64,000 nt of DNA, taken from positions 64,044,083 through 64,108,082 of the forward strand of contig CM037870.1 in the NCBI GenBank assembly GCA_021292105.1. Direction: 5' to 3'. Of this stretch, positions 10,741 through 22,164 are shown piece by piece. Made by a program: the position numbers and the translations under genes. The stretch's first letter is position 1. Each line of letters opens with the position of its first letter. The notes below the pieces were generated by a model. That model was not told where the DNA came from, did not search any database, and saw nothing but the letters and a program-made list of their open reading frames with translations. The stretch comes from Anadara kagoshimensis. Its lineage: Eukaryota; Mollusca; Bivalvia; Arcoida; Arcidae.

Positions 10741-11668
10741 GTCCGATCACATTTTCAGTGATGAAAAAACATGTTTTGAATAGGTAGTGTGATTCAAAAC
10801 TCAGATATCTTACTTGATATAACTTCAATAAACTTGAAATTTCACATGTCTTTAAGAACATATTTTTTCATATTTTGAAAATTTTTTGCAAATATCTCAG
10901 CTTTCTAAATCTTCTTCCTTTTAATTTTTATGAATAAATTTTAATAAACTTTTTCGATAAAAGTTTGTTGAGAAATAAATACTTGTTCGTTTGCAGTCTT
11001 TTTTAAAGGTAAATGTTTAAAAATACTATTTTTCTATTTACATGGTAAAATTTTTAATATTCACTGTAGTTGTTAAGTTTTTGGTAGTTGAAATTTAGCA
11101 ATTAATTGAAGGTAGCTGTTGTCCCTCTGATATTTTGATATGGTATATTCGACAGTTTCATTCATATAAGTCATTCAGAACTGAGTTCTGATTGGCTAAT
11201 ACGTATTCACGCGATACGGGTTTATACAGGTGTTTCTATTCCTAATAAGTATACGTCACAGACTAATCCATTGTACTTGTTTGTGAATGAACAACAGTAA
11301 AACAGCACAGACATCTAAATAAAGAATAAAGTTTATTTATTACACTTGTTTGGCCTGAAGCGACACATTTTTTTTTTAAATGTTTTAAAACTACAAAACA
11401 TTCAAGGTCTTCTAACAAAACTGAGATTTTTGACTCAAAAGATACAGTTATTGACCATAAAGCATTTTACTACGTGATACGCACCATCTAAATTTAGATG
11501 TGCGGCTGATAAAAACGGGTTTTATTTGATTGTTAGACTTAATATAAGAAATTTAACCAATTTGTTTAAACACATCTTGTAAAATATAGCATTAATGAAA
11601 TTTGAGGTAAGTAATCCACGATCGTTTTAAGGCCACATCTGTATTCATCACTAAATAAGTGATCGGAC
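10741..11668. mobile_element. Non-autonomous inverted-repeat DNA element, TA target site
   Basis: The left end reads GTCCGATCACATTTTCAGTG ATGAA and the right end is its inverted partner, GTCCGATCACTTATTTAGTG ATGAA on the minus strand. TA dinucleotides flank both ends (10739-10740 and 11669-11670), as expected of Tc1/mariner-type insertion. The 0.93 kb between is AT-rich with no transposase frame, so it is a non-autonomous derivative. Assignment to Tc1/mariner rests on the TA site only; other TA-targeting superfamilies are possible. Confidence 0.6.
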
Positions 11669-11674
11669 TATAAC

Positions 11675-13290
11675 TTGTATTGGTTCGTGTTCTCGATTGC
11701 GTCACCTGTTGCCAATTACATGTTTTTGACTTGAAAAAATTCTTTGTTATTTTTTAATTTTTATCAACACATTTTGCTTTTTGTTACGCAATTGTTATCG
11801 GCACCTGGATCAATCCGTCTTATTTCGGCCTAGACAACGAGGTTGATGCGATTTTATTGTTAATGATATATAAAATAACACGCCCGATCAGTTGCTACGT
11901 CAAATGACACAATCTAATTATCAGTTTTAATAATGAACATGCCATTAAGTTGGTTGGTTGTGGCGTCACACCTAATGACCACGCCCTTCTATACTGCGTA
12001 CATTTACATGAAAAGGGATTACATAATATCAATATACAGTATGTGATAACAAAAAGTGTCGGGGCAAAATAATGATGTATATTCTATGTATCAAACACAA
12101 AAGTTAATGACGTCTAACATAGCAAGGTCATTATCCACAAATCCTGAAGATGACATCATTTAAATGTACCCGATAATTATGTCCCTTTTGTACACTCGTC
12201 ACGAATACATTATTTGAACTATTCTTGTGAAATAATTAATTCTAGTTAAAATGGCACTATTATAATTATTTTTCAACCCATTGTTTATTTCAGAGTTCGA
12301 CAGTCACCATAGTAACACTGAAGTGTGATTGCAAATACAATAATTAAAAACGAGTAAGAATAGAATAGAATAACTCATTCATGTTATCAGAGAAACAAGG
12401 CTTTTTCCAAACATTTTATTGTACATGTTCTTGGATGTAAAAAGCGGTATGCATGATCTAGGCTCTTCAAAAATACTCATGTTTTGTAATTCTCGTTTTT
12501 ATTCCATTCAATATACAACACTTTAACAATATACAAGACACAAAACATAATCGTGTTGACAATTGTACGCAATCAGACCCAGAGCCAATCCATCTCCCAT
12601 TTGTATATCATCGATCAGATTGTGTTTTTTGCGACTTTTTTGCTGATAATTTGACATGGCAAATTGGATGCCATCGACACTTGCTTCGTTCTCCAATATC
12701 GTTTGTTTTCATGTTCTTGGTTAAAATGTTGAAATGGTTTTTTGCCAAGTACCATGAGTACACTTAATGAACTTATTTCAGTTACAGTTAATAAATATTA
12801 TTATTATTACAGCTTTTCTCCACTAATAATTACTTACAAGCCAAACAATTACTAAGGGTGCCTAATTAAATATAGGGAAGTAAAAACCCACAAAGAACAA
12901 CAGTGACAAAAATATAAAATATCAAATAAGGAACATGCTGAGAATTTTTTAATTACATAACTTCCTATTTTGGACCACTTAACGCAAAGACAAAAATGTA
13001 TGCAGTCTAGAAGACATGTCCGTACATAGAACCGCGCGTTTAAAATTAAAAGCTGCATAAAGAAAAGAATTACCATAGTGACCATATCAAAATTTACAGG
13101 CTTTTTGAACTGGTGTCTGGTAGTCTTTGCATGTTTGTAGCTTTTGATTATACATGTTAATACGGATCGATCCCGAAGAACCCTTCCCTCAAAAGAGAAA
13201 ATGAATATTGCCTTTAGCTACGTTGATGATATAATTAGTTGCTTAATCGTAACATAAATGAAATACAATTTCTGATCAAACTGATTGTTC
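11675..13290. other. Intergenic sequence, nothing recognised
   Basis: No gene recognised. A 77-codon minus-strand frame (12852-13085) has a Cys-rich but low-complexity composition. TTATTATTATT near 12798 is a short microsatellite. Confidence 0.4.
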
Positions 13291-13298
13291 TTATAGAA

Positions 13299-13312
13299 CC
13301 CCCCCCCCCCCC
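13299..13312. repeat. Poly-C run
   Basis: Fourteen consecutive C bases, a likely length-variable site and a possible sequencing ambiguity. Confidence 0.85.
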
Positions 13313-13424
13313 GGAATGTGTCAAATTATGCACATTGATATTTACCGAATGTGTTTTTTAAAATTATTTAATGGGGCGTTTCTACCACCATCCCATATTT
13401 GACTTGTCCCTGCGAAAAAGTGAA

Positions 13425-13475
13425 ATAATCTTGACTGGGGCGAAACATATTCATTAATCCACCCATCCTTTGATA
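13425..13475 (+). mobile_element. SINE terminal fragment
   Basis: AATCTTGACTGGGGCGAAAC followed by ATTCATTAATCC resembles the 3' end shared by the SINE copies at 9725, 20855 and 43035. Confidence 0.4.
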
Positions 13476-13479
13476 GTTG

Positions 13480-14995
13480 AGAGGATAATATATCTGCTTT
13501 CAACCTTAAATGGTATGACGCTTTTCTGACGTAATTCGAAAAATAAACCACGATTTAATGGGATGTCGTTTGACCAGAAGGAGTCACAAAGCACAATACT
13601 TAAGTATCAAAACACTAATTAACAAGAACGAAAATGTCAGTTCAAAATTATAACTAAAACGCCCAATAAATGTTACAGAAAGCCAGAATTATTTCATAAT
13701 AAAAAGTACAGAGAAATTCTACTATCTCTGAATTTATGATACTATAATATGCTTAGTTGAACATAATGTGCTTTTCTAAGAGAAAAAACGTACATCAACA
13801 AAACAATAAAATTGCTATTTGGAAATCTCTTTGGCGAAATTCCTTTGATAATTTCACGCATATATTTCTTAAGGCACCAATTTTTAATTATAAAACAGTT
13901 AAAATTTCAAATAGGATTTAGTTATTTAGTTCTTATACTGTTCGTTTGTTGGTTATGTTGTGTGTTGGTATATTACTTCTTTGCTTTGTTGTCAAAGTAC
14001 AAATCACTTCTATATTCCCTTTAATAAGGTAGAACTGGTTCTTTGTCATCAATATGATTTTTCAACGCTTATCTCATTATAAAACTACAAAACAAAATCT
14101 CATCTTTGAAATAAAAATAATTGTGATTATGTTGTCCAGTTTAATGTGGAACTGCACCCTTGAAGTACATATCGTTAAGATGTAATGATAGCGTTTTATG
14201 ATGATCACAGAAATGTTAATCTGATTTTGGCGCATTTGTTTTATCCAGTTTAACGATCTGATCGTGGAGAATTGTTTTGTACAGTTTAATTTGGACCCTT
14301 TCAAGAACATAACGTTGATGTCCCAATACAAGTTAAATACTATTCGAGGGAGCAGTTTACCATAAAATATAAGAAAGAAAAGACAAATTATTACATACAT
14401 ATATGTTCACAAAGCATTTTAAACCTATCTCGTCGTGCGATTCAAAAGGGAACACAAAACTCACCGGGCGATACAGGGCGGGCTTGTCAAAATTTGGATT
14501 ATTGACTGGGGCAGCTTATATTGTAAATCGATGTCATTGTAACCATTGTTACATATCAGAAAAACCAGGACACATTCTAATTGTCTTTTACGTACTTGGT
14601 TGCATTGCCTATTAACAAGTACATTTTTTCAAATACGTGTTGCTTTCTATGTTTTTATTGTTTTTTATTATCAAATTTCTTGCAGCGAAACGTGGGAATA
14701 TAATAAAAAAACCCGTTACCATAGCAACATCTACGAAAACTTAATAATCAAATTCACGATTGGTAGAATGTTGCCGAGTTGTCGTGAAATAATTGTTATG
14801 AAATTGTTTGTTGGTAACATTTATTTGTATAATTAAGTAGTAATACAATTCAAAATTCCTTTATTATGAAATATTAATTTTGAAATCCATAAATGATATG
14901 GATCATGAGCTATACTTAATCAGTTAAACAAGACACGCGATATCAATGCATTAGCTTTTACGGCAATAATGTTTGTGTGCCATCAAGGCACAGAA
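13480..14995. other. Intergenic sequence, nothing recognised
   Basis: Several 70-107-codon frames occur on both strands (13812-14836). They have I/L/F/K/N-rich composition, overlap one another and show no domain, so none is called. Confidence 0.4.
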
Positions 14996-15001
14996 AAGTA
15001 T

Positions 15002-15213
15002 TATACAGGCCTGTCGAAAATTTAATTCTAAGCCACCGAATAAGTGCCGAATCCATCGGTAGCTTGTCTCGCCCTTCGTTAGGTATATATTGCCAGCTAC
15101 TAGCTATCTCTTGGAAGTTCTTTTGGCAACTATATATTCATATACCGGTCACTCGACATTCGAGCTTTAGACTCGTGAGCTCATTGTTAAACTTTGGAGA
15201 GATCTGTACTGTA
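15002..15213 (+). mobile_element. MITE, family A, copy 2
   Basis: Left end TATACAGGCCTGTCGAAAAT, right end TTAAACTTTGGAGAGATCTG then TACTGTA. The core contains GTTAGGTATATATTGCCAGC and an AGCTATCT stem region. The 88-codon frame at 14977-15243 runs through it and is not a gene. Confidence 0.8.
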
Positions 15214-15331
15214 ATTGTCATGAGGGATATTACAATGAAATAACAATAAGGAAACGTTTTGATGTTTGTATCTGTAAAAACCAGATGTAATGGAAACCCA
15301 ATGAATTATAATTGTTTATAATAAAACACGG

Positions 15332-15529
15332 CAGTACAGACCCGACAAAGGTTTAACACACTAATGAATCGGCACCTCATCGCGATCTATGTTTAGCTAT
15401 ATCGACATCTTTTTCAACAGCTGCTATCTATCTTTCAGTAGATTTTATGCAACTTGCTACCCACATCCAACCAAGAGTAGTCTCTTTTACGTTTTTGCAT
15501 TGTTAAACTTTTGACAGGCATGTACTGTA
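15332..15529 (+). mobile_element. MITE, family A, copy 3
   Basis: Left end CAGTACAGACCCGACAAAGG TTTAACAC, right end TTAAACTTTTGACAGGCATG TACTGTA. The core TTAGCTATATCGACATCTTT then CAACAGCTGCTATCTATCTT is the clearest version of the family core. Confidence 0.85.
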
Positions 15530-15828
15530 TGTTAATTACACACACGATAGTAATGCACGTTTCTATTTTAGTAGCGTTTTCTTAGAAATTCCATCAATTA
15601 AATCAAATAAACAAAATATGAATAGCCCTTTTAATTAATTACAGTTACTAATATGTTGTTATTGAAAAATTCAAACAAATTATTTTTCACTGAAAAAATT
15701 GTTTAAAATTCAGATGTGTAAAACCCGTTCGTATTAGTATTCAAGAAAATACAATATGGTCATGTTTTAAATCTAAACATGTAACTAGTAGTCAATGACG
15801 TTTGTCCCACGTGATCAACTACAAACTA

Positions 15829-15929
15829 AGCTCCGAAACAGCGTCTACCTTCTAGCTCCGCGAGCTCCGAAACAGCGTCTACCTTCTAGCTCCGCGAGCT
15901 CCGAAACAGTGTCTACCTTCTAGCTCCGT
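15829..15929 (+). repeat. 34-bp unit, three tandem copies
   Basis: Units starting AGCTCCGAAACAGCGTCTAC begin at 15829, 15863 and 15897. The first two are identical and the third has one change (GCG to GTG) plus a different end. This is recent local expansion. Confidence 0.9.
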
Positions 15930-16084
15930 ATGTCACGAAAAATATACTATTGTTTGCCGCTGTTCGGAGCTAGCCAGATAACATTTTAGTAGAAACATTT
16001 TGAAAAGCGGATGTGTCGCAATTTCCAGGATAACACAATTTACACGTTAAACGCCATTTTTGCGATTCCATTGTAACAATGCAT

Positions 16085-16330
16085 AATCGGTTTCTACTTT
16101 GCAGTTGTCATGTGCAATTTTTGCATGTTTCGCTTTATATATTTGACGTCCTATAGTTCCATGTTCTTTTAAATTACTTCTTTGCTTACCAATTTTAAAT
16201 TCACACGTAGTTAATGGAGTTAGATGGAGATGCTTACCCTCCCAAAGCAACCGGTCTCATCAATTACATGTTTAAATTTATTTATCAAATATCAAATTTT
16301 GAACATAGACCGGTATGTTAGTGTATGGAT
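16085..16330 (+). mobile_element. Retroelement 3'-tail fragment
   Basis: TATATATTTGACGTCCTATA then GTTCCATGTTC matches the junction of the ORF end and tail at 29025-29055. It is followed by GGAGATGCTTACCCTCC and, at the end, GAACATAGACCGGTATGTTA. More diverged than the 28369 copy. Confidence 0.65.
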
Positions 16331-16334
16331 GATT

Positions 16335-17165
16335 AAAGTACAGAACGGACTATATTTAACTGCCGAGACACATGACACGACCATTGACGTCATTTCGTTC
16401 AGATGTTTTATGACCCATCATCAATATTTGTACTGTATCAAGTTCACAATGTTTAACATCTATATTTAATAATTATTTGTACACGTCCAAGGATCTTCAA
16501 ACACCCACGTGAACACAACAGATGATATATAGAACCATCTTTACCGAGTTTCCCTTCTGTCAATATATTCAGACAGGTGAAATTCAGTTCAACGGCGGCC
16601 TATATGATAAGACCACACCAAATTAATTTTCAGTTCTGTTTTTTTTAATTGGAGGCGAGCGAGCGAGCGATTTAAAAATTAAATGTATTATTTTCCTAAA
16701 AATATTTTTCTTAAGGCGTATGAAATTTGAAAAGACAAGCGCATAAAAGTGCACAAAAACAATGTCATTGCATAAAAAGGCAAAATACATGTAATATAAC
16801 TCACAAAAACATAGAATTTATTTGTTGTTTTAGCAAATTCTCATTTAATATACGAAATATTAAATCAACCACCGTGCTCAGCATAGTAATGAGGTAGAAA
16901 AAAATCAACAATAGACCAAACTTGCCATGCAGGCCATTTTAGACAGGCGTAAAACAATTCGAAATTATTTTCTAAATCCTAAATTTTATAATCGGGCAGG
17001 TCCGACGAACAAACTAATTTGGTATGGCCTAATATGTATTAATTAAGAGTTCAAACGTGTTACTGTGATTTATTGTTTCAATATTTGACACCATAAAACT
17101 TGATTTATTGACTTCTAATTAAACAGTATTACTGATACGTGTAACTTTAATTAACTAATCCGTTT
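16335..17165. other. Intergenic sequence, nothing recognised
   Basis: A short GCGA run lies near 16655-16670. No gene supported. Confidence 0.4.
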
Positions 17166-17174
17166 TGAGAACAA

Positions 17175-19116
17175 TCTGGTAACTTGCGGTGGAACAAATA
17201 CCGCATTCCACTTGAACTGATTGATACTAGTTGTTCAGAATACCGACAATTTGTAATAAAGTCTATGGGGGTAACTATCGGTGGTACAAATACCGCATTC
17301 CACTTGAACTGATTGATACTAGCTGTTAAGAATACCGACAATTTGTAATAAAGTCTATGGGTGTTACTATCGGTGGTACAAATACCGCATTCTACGTGAA
17401 CTGATTGATACTAGTTGTTCAGAATACTGACAATTTGTAATAAAGTCTATGTCTATGGGTGTGACTATCGGTGGTACAAATACCGCATTCTACTTGAACT
17501 GATTGATACTAGTTGTTCAGAATACCGACAATTTGTAATAAAGTCTATGGGTGTGACTATCGGTGGTACAAATACCGCATTCTACTTGAACTGATTGATA
17601 CTAGTTGTTCAGAATACCGACAATTTGTAATAAAGTCTATGGGTGTGACTATCGGTGGTACAAATACCGCATTCAACTTGAACTGATTGATACTAGCTGT
17701 TCAGAATACTGACAATTTGTAATAAAGTCTATGGGGGTAACTATCGGTGGTACAAATACCGCATTCTACTTGAACTGATTGATACTAGTTGTTCAGAATA
17801 CTGACAATTTGTAATAAAGTCTATGGGGGTAACTATCGGTGGTACAAATACCGCATTCTACGTGAACTGATTGATACTAGTTGTTCAGAATACCGACAAT
17901 TTGTAATAAAGTCTATGGGGGTAACTATCGGTGGTACAAATACCGCATTCTACGTGAACTGATTGATACTAGTTGTTCAGAATACCGACAATTTGTAATA
18001 AAGTCTATGGGGGTAACTATCGGTGGTACAAATACCGCATTCTACGTGAACTGATTGATACTAGTTGTTCAGAATACCGACAATTTGTAATAAAGTCTAT
18101 GGGTGTTACTATCGGTGGTACAAATACCGCATTCTACGTGAACTGATTGATACTAGTTGTTCAGAATACCGACAATTTGTAATAAAGTCTATGGGTGTTA
18201 CTATCGGTGGTACAAATACCGCATTCTACGTGAACTGATTGATACTAGTTGTTCAGAATACTGACAATTTGTAATAAAGTCTATGTCTATGGGTGTGACT
18301 ATCGGTGGTACAAATACCGCATTCTACTTGAACTGATTGATACTAGTTGTTCAGAATACTGACAATTTGTAATAAAGTCTATGGGTGTTACTATCGGTGG
18401 TACAAATACCGCATTCTACGTGAACTGATTGATACTAGTTGTTCAGAATACTGACAATTTGTAATAAAGTCTATGTCTATGGGTGTGACTATCGGTGGTA
18501 CAAATACCGCATTCTACTTGAACTGATTGATACTAGTTGTTCAGAATACCGACAATTTGTAATAAAGTCTATGGGGGTAACTATCGGTGGTACAAATACC
18601 GCATTCTACGTGAACTGATTGATACTAGTTGTTCAGAATACTGACAATTTGTAATAAAGTCTATGGGGGTGACTATCGGTGGTACAAATACCGCATTCTA
18701 CTTGAACTGATTGATACTAGCTGTTCAGAATACTGACAATTTGTAATAAAGTCTATGGGGGTAACTATCGGTGGTACAAATACCGCATTCTACGTGAACT
18801 GATTGATACTAGTTGTTCAGAATACCGACACTTTGTAATAAAGTCTATGGGGGTGACTATCAGTGGTACAAATACCGCATTCTACGTGAACTGATTGATA
18901 CTAGTTGTTCAGAATACCGACAATTTGTAATAAAGTCTATGGGGGTGACTATCGGTGGTACAAATACCGCATTCTACGTGAACTGATTGATACTAGTTGT
19001 TCAGAATACCGACAATTTGTAATAAATTCTGTGGGTGTGACTATCGGTGGTACAAATACCGCATTCTACTTGAACTGATTGATACTAGCTGTTCAGAATA
19101 CCGACAATTTGTAACA
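17175..19116 (+). repeat. 92-bp satellite array, about 21 copies
   Basis: The marker CCGCATTC recurs at 17201, 17293, 17385, 17483, 17575, 17667, 17759, 17851, 17943, 18035, 18127, 18219, 18317, 18409, 18507, 18599, 18691, 18783, 18875, 18967 and 19059. Spacing is 92 bp except for three 98-bp units (after 17385, 18219 and 18409), in which TCTATG is duplicated. Each unit contains AATTTGTAATAAAGTCTATG and CTATCGGTGGTACAAATACC. Units are nearly identical apart from a few recurring alternatives (ACTTG/ACGTG, GGGTGTGAC/GGGGGTAAC, ACCGAC/ACTGAC). This shows recent homogenisation. No coding function is apparent because 92 is not a multiple of three. Confidence 0.97.
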
Positions 19117-19384
19117 AAAAGTGAGATAACTGATACATTGAAAAAAAGGCTGTACTTTATAAAGACCTAAATCCTACAAAAATGTATCTTTTTCTATTTG
19201 TAATTTTGTTATTTTTTCACTTCGCTCGGGTTTTCACCGCGTGTTCATTGTTGCTCAAAGTCGTACTCTATTTGAACCATGGCTAGTTTAAATGAACCGT
19301 TTAACAAAAATACATGTAGAAGGAAGAAATGTTGAACTTTAAACTGCAACAGTTAAATTATAGACTACAGATTCTAAAATATGT
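19117..19384. other. Array flank, nothing recognised
   Basis: No gene or repeat assigned. Confidence 0.4.
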
Positions 19385-19389
19385 GGGGT

Positions 19390-19515
19390 GGTATGGGCTC
19401 GCTAATCACCACAAGACATTCACCCCAGTCCCGTCCCGTCCAAAGTCAGGAATTGTATAGTCAGTGGTCCCATTAACTGTGCGTTTTCCTGCCTTGTTTG
19501 ACTCCAGTACCCTTC
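19390..19515 (+). repeat. Dispersed repeat, copy 1
   Basis: CCAGTCCCGTCCCGTCCAAA then GTCAGGAATTGTATAGTCAG and a GTTTTCCTGCCTTGTTTGAC block match 20555-20640 (CGGTCCAAAGTCAGGAAATG, TATAATCAGTGTTCCCG). A more diverged relative lies near 50755. Class unknown, possibly a SINE head region. Confidence 0.5.
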
Positions 19516-19519
19516 ACAT

Positions 19520-20030
19520 ACCATATGGTATTTTTTATTAAAACTTTAGATTTTGACCATTTTACTTATATTACAACTAGAAGTCTACAAGTATACGCAC
19601 AAGTATTCAACAATGTGTTTGATGACTCCAAACCATAGATAATAGCGTAAAAACTATAATCTAAACATCTCCGATTGGTATTTTGCATGGTCATATCGTA
19701 TCAAATGGTATTGAAGCCTTAAATCGTGTCAAATAAATATTCAGTTTTTAGGATAATTGTTAGAGTCGGAAGGAAAAGGAGACATTTTTAAATTTTCTTA
19801 TTTCAGATATTTGAATTGATTAGCGGCTGTTCAGAACAATTGATTGTGAAATCACTGATTTATTTTGATCCTGATAACGTCTTGTACAGACAATGATTCA
19901 AATCAGAGACATTGGTTGATTTATTAGAAAAATGGTGTTCCGTGTGTAACTTAAACGGGAAATGATGCATCATTCTGAAGGGTCATCATTAACACGGCTA
20001 TTAATTGTCTGTGACTAAACTCAATAAAAT
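19520..20030. other. Intergenic sequence, nothing recognised
   Basis: No gene supported. Confidence 0.4.
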
Positions 20031-20034
20031 ACCA

Positions 20035-20375
20035 CTTCGGTTGCCTAGTTGATAGAGTGTTCGCATCGTTTGTTTGAGGTCGGGGTTCAAAACCTGACTG
20101 ATGTCTGATCAAATCTTGAAAATAAGTGATCAGTCTTTTTGCCAAGCACTGGGCATTTAGAATAGTTACAAGGTCTTCTGGAATAAAACCGGTTTTTTCG
20201 TTTCACGACAGGCATCATCACGGTAAAGAACCCTCTCTGTGCATTACCTTGAACACACTGCAAAAGAAAAATATTTCTGCCACTTCGCCTATAGTTGGTG
20301 ACGTCACAACTTTGTCGCTTATAATTGGTATAAGCAGTGAAGTAATTGTCTCAAGACTAACTATTGCAAACATTT
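20035..20375 (+). mobile_element. tRNA-derived SINE, nearly complete
   Basis: The head GGTTGCCTAGTTGATAGAGT resembles a tRNA A-box region, and GGTCGGGGTTCAAAACCTGA resembles a B-box region (GGTTCAAAACC). The body shares CCAAGCACTGGGCATTTAGA, GGTAAAGAACCCTCTCTGTG, TTGAACACACTGCAAAAG and TTTCTGCCACTTCGCCTATA with the copies at 1466, 9725 and 50140. Frames across it on both strands are not genes. Confidence 0.75.
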
Positions 20376-20519
20376 CACACTACCATCATTTCAGAACAAC
20401 ACACAAACTAAATTAAGTTTCCTAAAAACGTATTATATCTCGATATTATATTTTAAAACAGCTTTATTTTGCTTATTTATTAAACACTGATTTCTTTATA
20501 AAAAAAAGTGTGATGGTCG

Positions 20520-20645
20520 AGGTCCTCCAGTATTACTATAACCACACAACTAAATCTTTACTCCAGTACCGGTCCAAAGTCAGGAAATGTATAATCAGTG
20601 TTCCCGTCTTAAGTGGTTTCTTATTTCGTTCACTTATTTGGTGTG
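20520..20645 (+). repeat. Dispersed repeat, copy 2
   Basis: Second copy of the repeat at 19390, here preceded by TGGTCGAGGTCCTCCAGTAT and TACTATAACCACACAACTAA. That tract also appears, changed, near 510-540. Confidence 0.5.
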
Positions 20646-20854
20646 GTCTTGGTTTATCGCCTAAAGCTAAGTAGTTGAGGTACATGTCTGTCCATCATTT
20701 TGTCATGCTCTTAGTTTATTTGCTTCTAGTTCTTGGCGACAGTTGCCATAGCCAAGTTGAAGAATATAATTTCCATTTTTGCCATGTTCTTGGTTACGAA
20801 GTTGAAGTATACTTTTGCATTTATTGTAATTTTCTTGGTTATATTGCTTGGGAC

Positions 20855-20995
20855 AGATCCTAGTGTGAGAACGTTTGCCAGTTTGCTTGACAAAAGATAG
20901 GTGGTTTCCTTCACCATCCATGAACTGGCTGCCTCAATATAACTAAAAGAATCTTGACTGGGGCGTTAAACCCCAACACATTACTCAATTCTTAG
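20855..20995 (+). mobile_element. SINE tail domain
   Basis: The order is GATCCTAGTGTGAGAACGTT, GCCAGTTTGCTTGACAAAAG, ATAGGTGGTTTCCTTCACCA, TCCATGAACTGGCTGCCTC and TCTTGACTGGGGCGTTAAAC. This is the best-preserved version of the domain in the window. Confidence 0.7.
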
Positions 20996-21183
20996 TTATA
21001 ATAGTTCCAGCCAAGTTAAAGTACGTGTTTTGCTTACAAATAACTATAACCATGTACTTTGTTCCATTTTAATTGCACATTACGTGACTAAGGAGACGAA
21101 ACACAAACCAAAAGAACTGCAATGTCTTAAGTTTTGTATTTACTGAAGACGCATAAGTGTTTGTTTCAAAGTCGGTAATAACG

Positions 21184-21360
21184 TATACAGACATGTCGAA
21201 AGTTTAAAACTGAAATACCGAAAATGAGTCGGAAGCTCGGCTGCCATATGGACAGCTAGTGTCAGAAAAACCTACTGATAGATAGATAGATAATAGCTGC
21301 TAAACACTGCCGAGACATAGCTAACGGAATGCAAGATCAACTGTCGATCCAACAGCTTAG
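21184..21360 (-). mobile_element. MITE, family A, reversed and partial
   Basis: One end reads TATACAGACATGTCGAAAGT TTAAAAC. The internal core (TTAGCTATGTCTCGGCAGTG then AGCAGCTATTATCTATC on the minus strand) lies in the opposite orientation to the other copies. The far end is degraded. A short GATA run is at 21287-21303. Confidence 0.65.
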
Positions 21361-21646
21361 ATTTAAACATTAGTCAGGGGTGTATATCTTCAATTCTTGC
21401 ACGAGAGCACAATTGTCATTTAAAGTACAGAAAAATCTTAAAACATGTCCAGAAGCTATTTTGAACATCTTTGTATTAAAAACTGCAGGCAAGAAAGAAA
21501 ACATATGAAAAAGAACATTTTGTTTATATTGTAACGGTATGTGTAGTAGCAGAAATAACAGTTAAATGGTAGGTTGATAAACGGCTTTCAGGCACCTCGC
21601 TATTAGAATGTTTTCATAGAACTCTCAGAAGGTTTTTGTTTACAGT

Positions 21647-21752
21647 GTCATGTGCTACTTTTGAATTTTTATGAAATAATATAATTCAAAAGTAGCACAT
21701 GAGCTACTTTTGAATTATATTATTTCATAAAAATTCAAAAGTAGCACATGAC
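21647..21752. repeat. 106-bp near-perfect palindrome
   Basis: The sequence from GTCATGTGCTACTTTTGAAT to its inverse ATTCAAAAGTAGCACATGAC is self-complementary about the point between 21699 and 21700, with one mismatched pair (21697/21702). Each arm itself contains a smaller hairpin (GTGCTACTTTTGAAT ... ATTCAAAAGTAGCAC). Related hairpins occur at 41720-41766 and, as a half copy, at 42165-42200. Confidence 0.95.
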
Positions 21753-22061
21753 AACAGATTATACTTTGTGTAATTTCTGAAGAATCGTTGTAATTTTATA
21801 CTGTGCATAAATAATAGTAAAAAAACCAATGTGTAGTTAAAAAACCTAAAAGGTTTATAGACAAGAACATATATTACCAAGAACACAGAACAAACAAAAC
21901 AAGAAAATACGACAGTATTAAAGAATCTATCGCTACCCGTGGTATCAGATAGGGAAATTTCAACCCTTACTTCTAACACATTTTATCCATTAAAGAATTT
22001 CGTCGAGTTTTGGACAAAAATCTTTCAAGATTCTTTCATGTTTACCGAAGCGGTAATTTTT

Positions 22062-22160
22062 GAGATGGTGCAGGAAACCAGATTACAAAGAGAAAACCAT
22101 CATCGAACGAGTGAATTTTCTTATACTAGTACCTGCCTTATAGGGATTAGAATCTAAACA
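22062..22160 (-). mobile_element. SINE tail domain, antisense
   Basis: GATGGTGCAGGAAACCAGAT, AGAGAAAACCATCATCGAAC, AGTGAATTTTCTTATACTAG and a terminal GGGATTAGAATC are the reverse complement of the domain at 20855. The 72-codon plus-strand frame ending here is not a gene. Confidence 0.6.
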
Positions 22161-22164
22161 GTTA

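Noticed and set aside
14077-14836. Several 70-107-codon ORFs on both strands
   Set aside because: Overlapping, low-complexity I/L/F/K/N composition typical of AT-rich non-coding DNA; no domain.
14977-15243. 88-codon plus-strand ORF
   Set aside because: Spans a family A MITE; other copies have no such frame.
17147-17341. 64-codon minus-strand ORF
   Set aside because: Translation of the first satellite units; the 92-bp period does not keep the frame.
17175-19116. CRISPR-like regular repetition
   Set aside because: Units are contiguous 92-bp tandem repeats with no unique spacers, in eukaryotic DNA.
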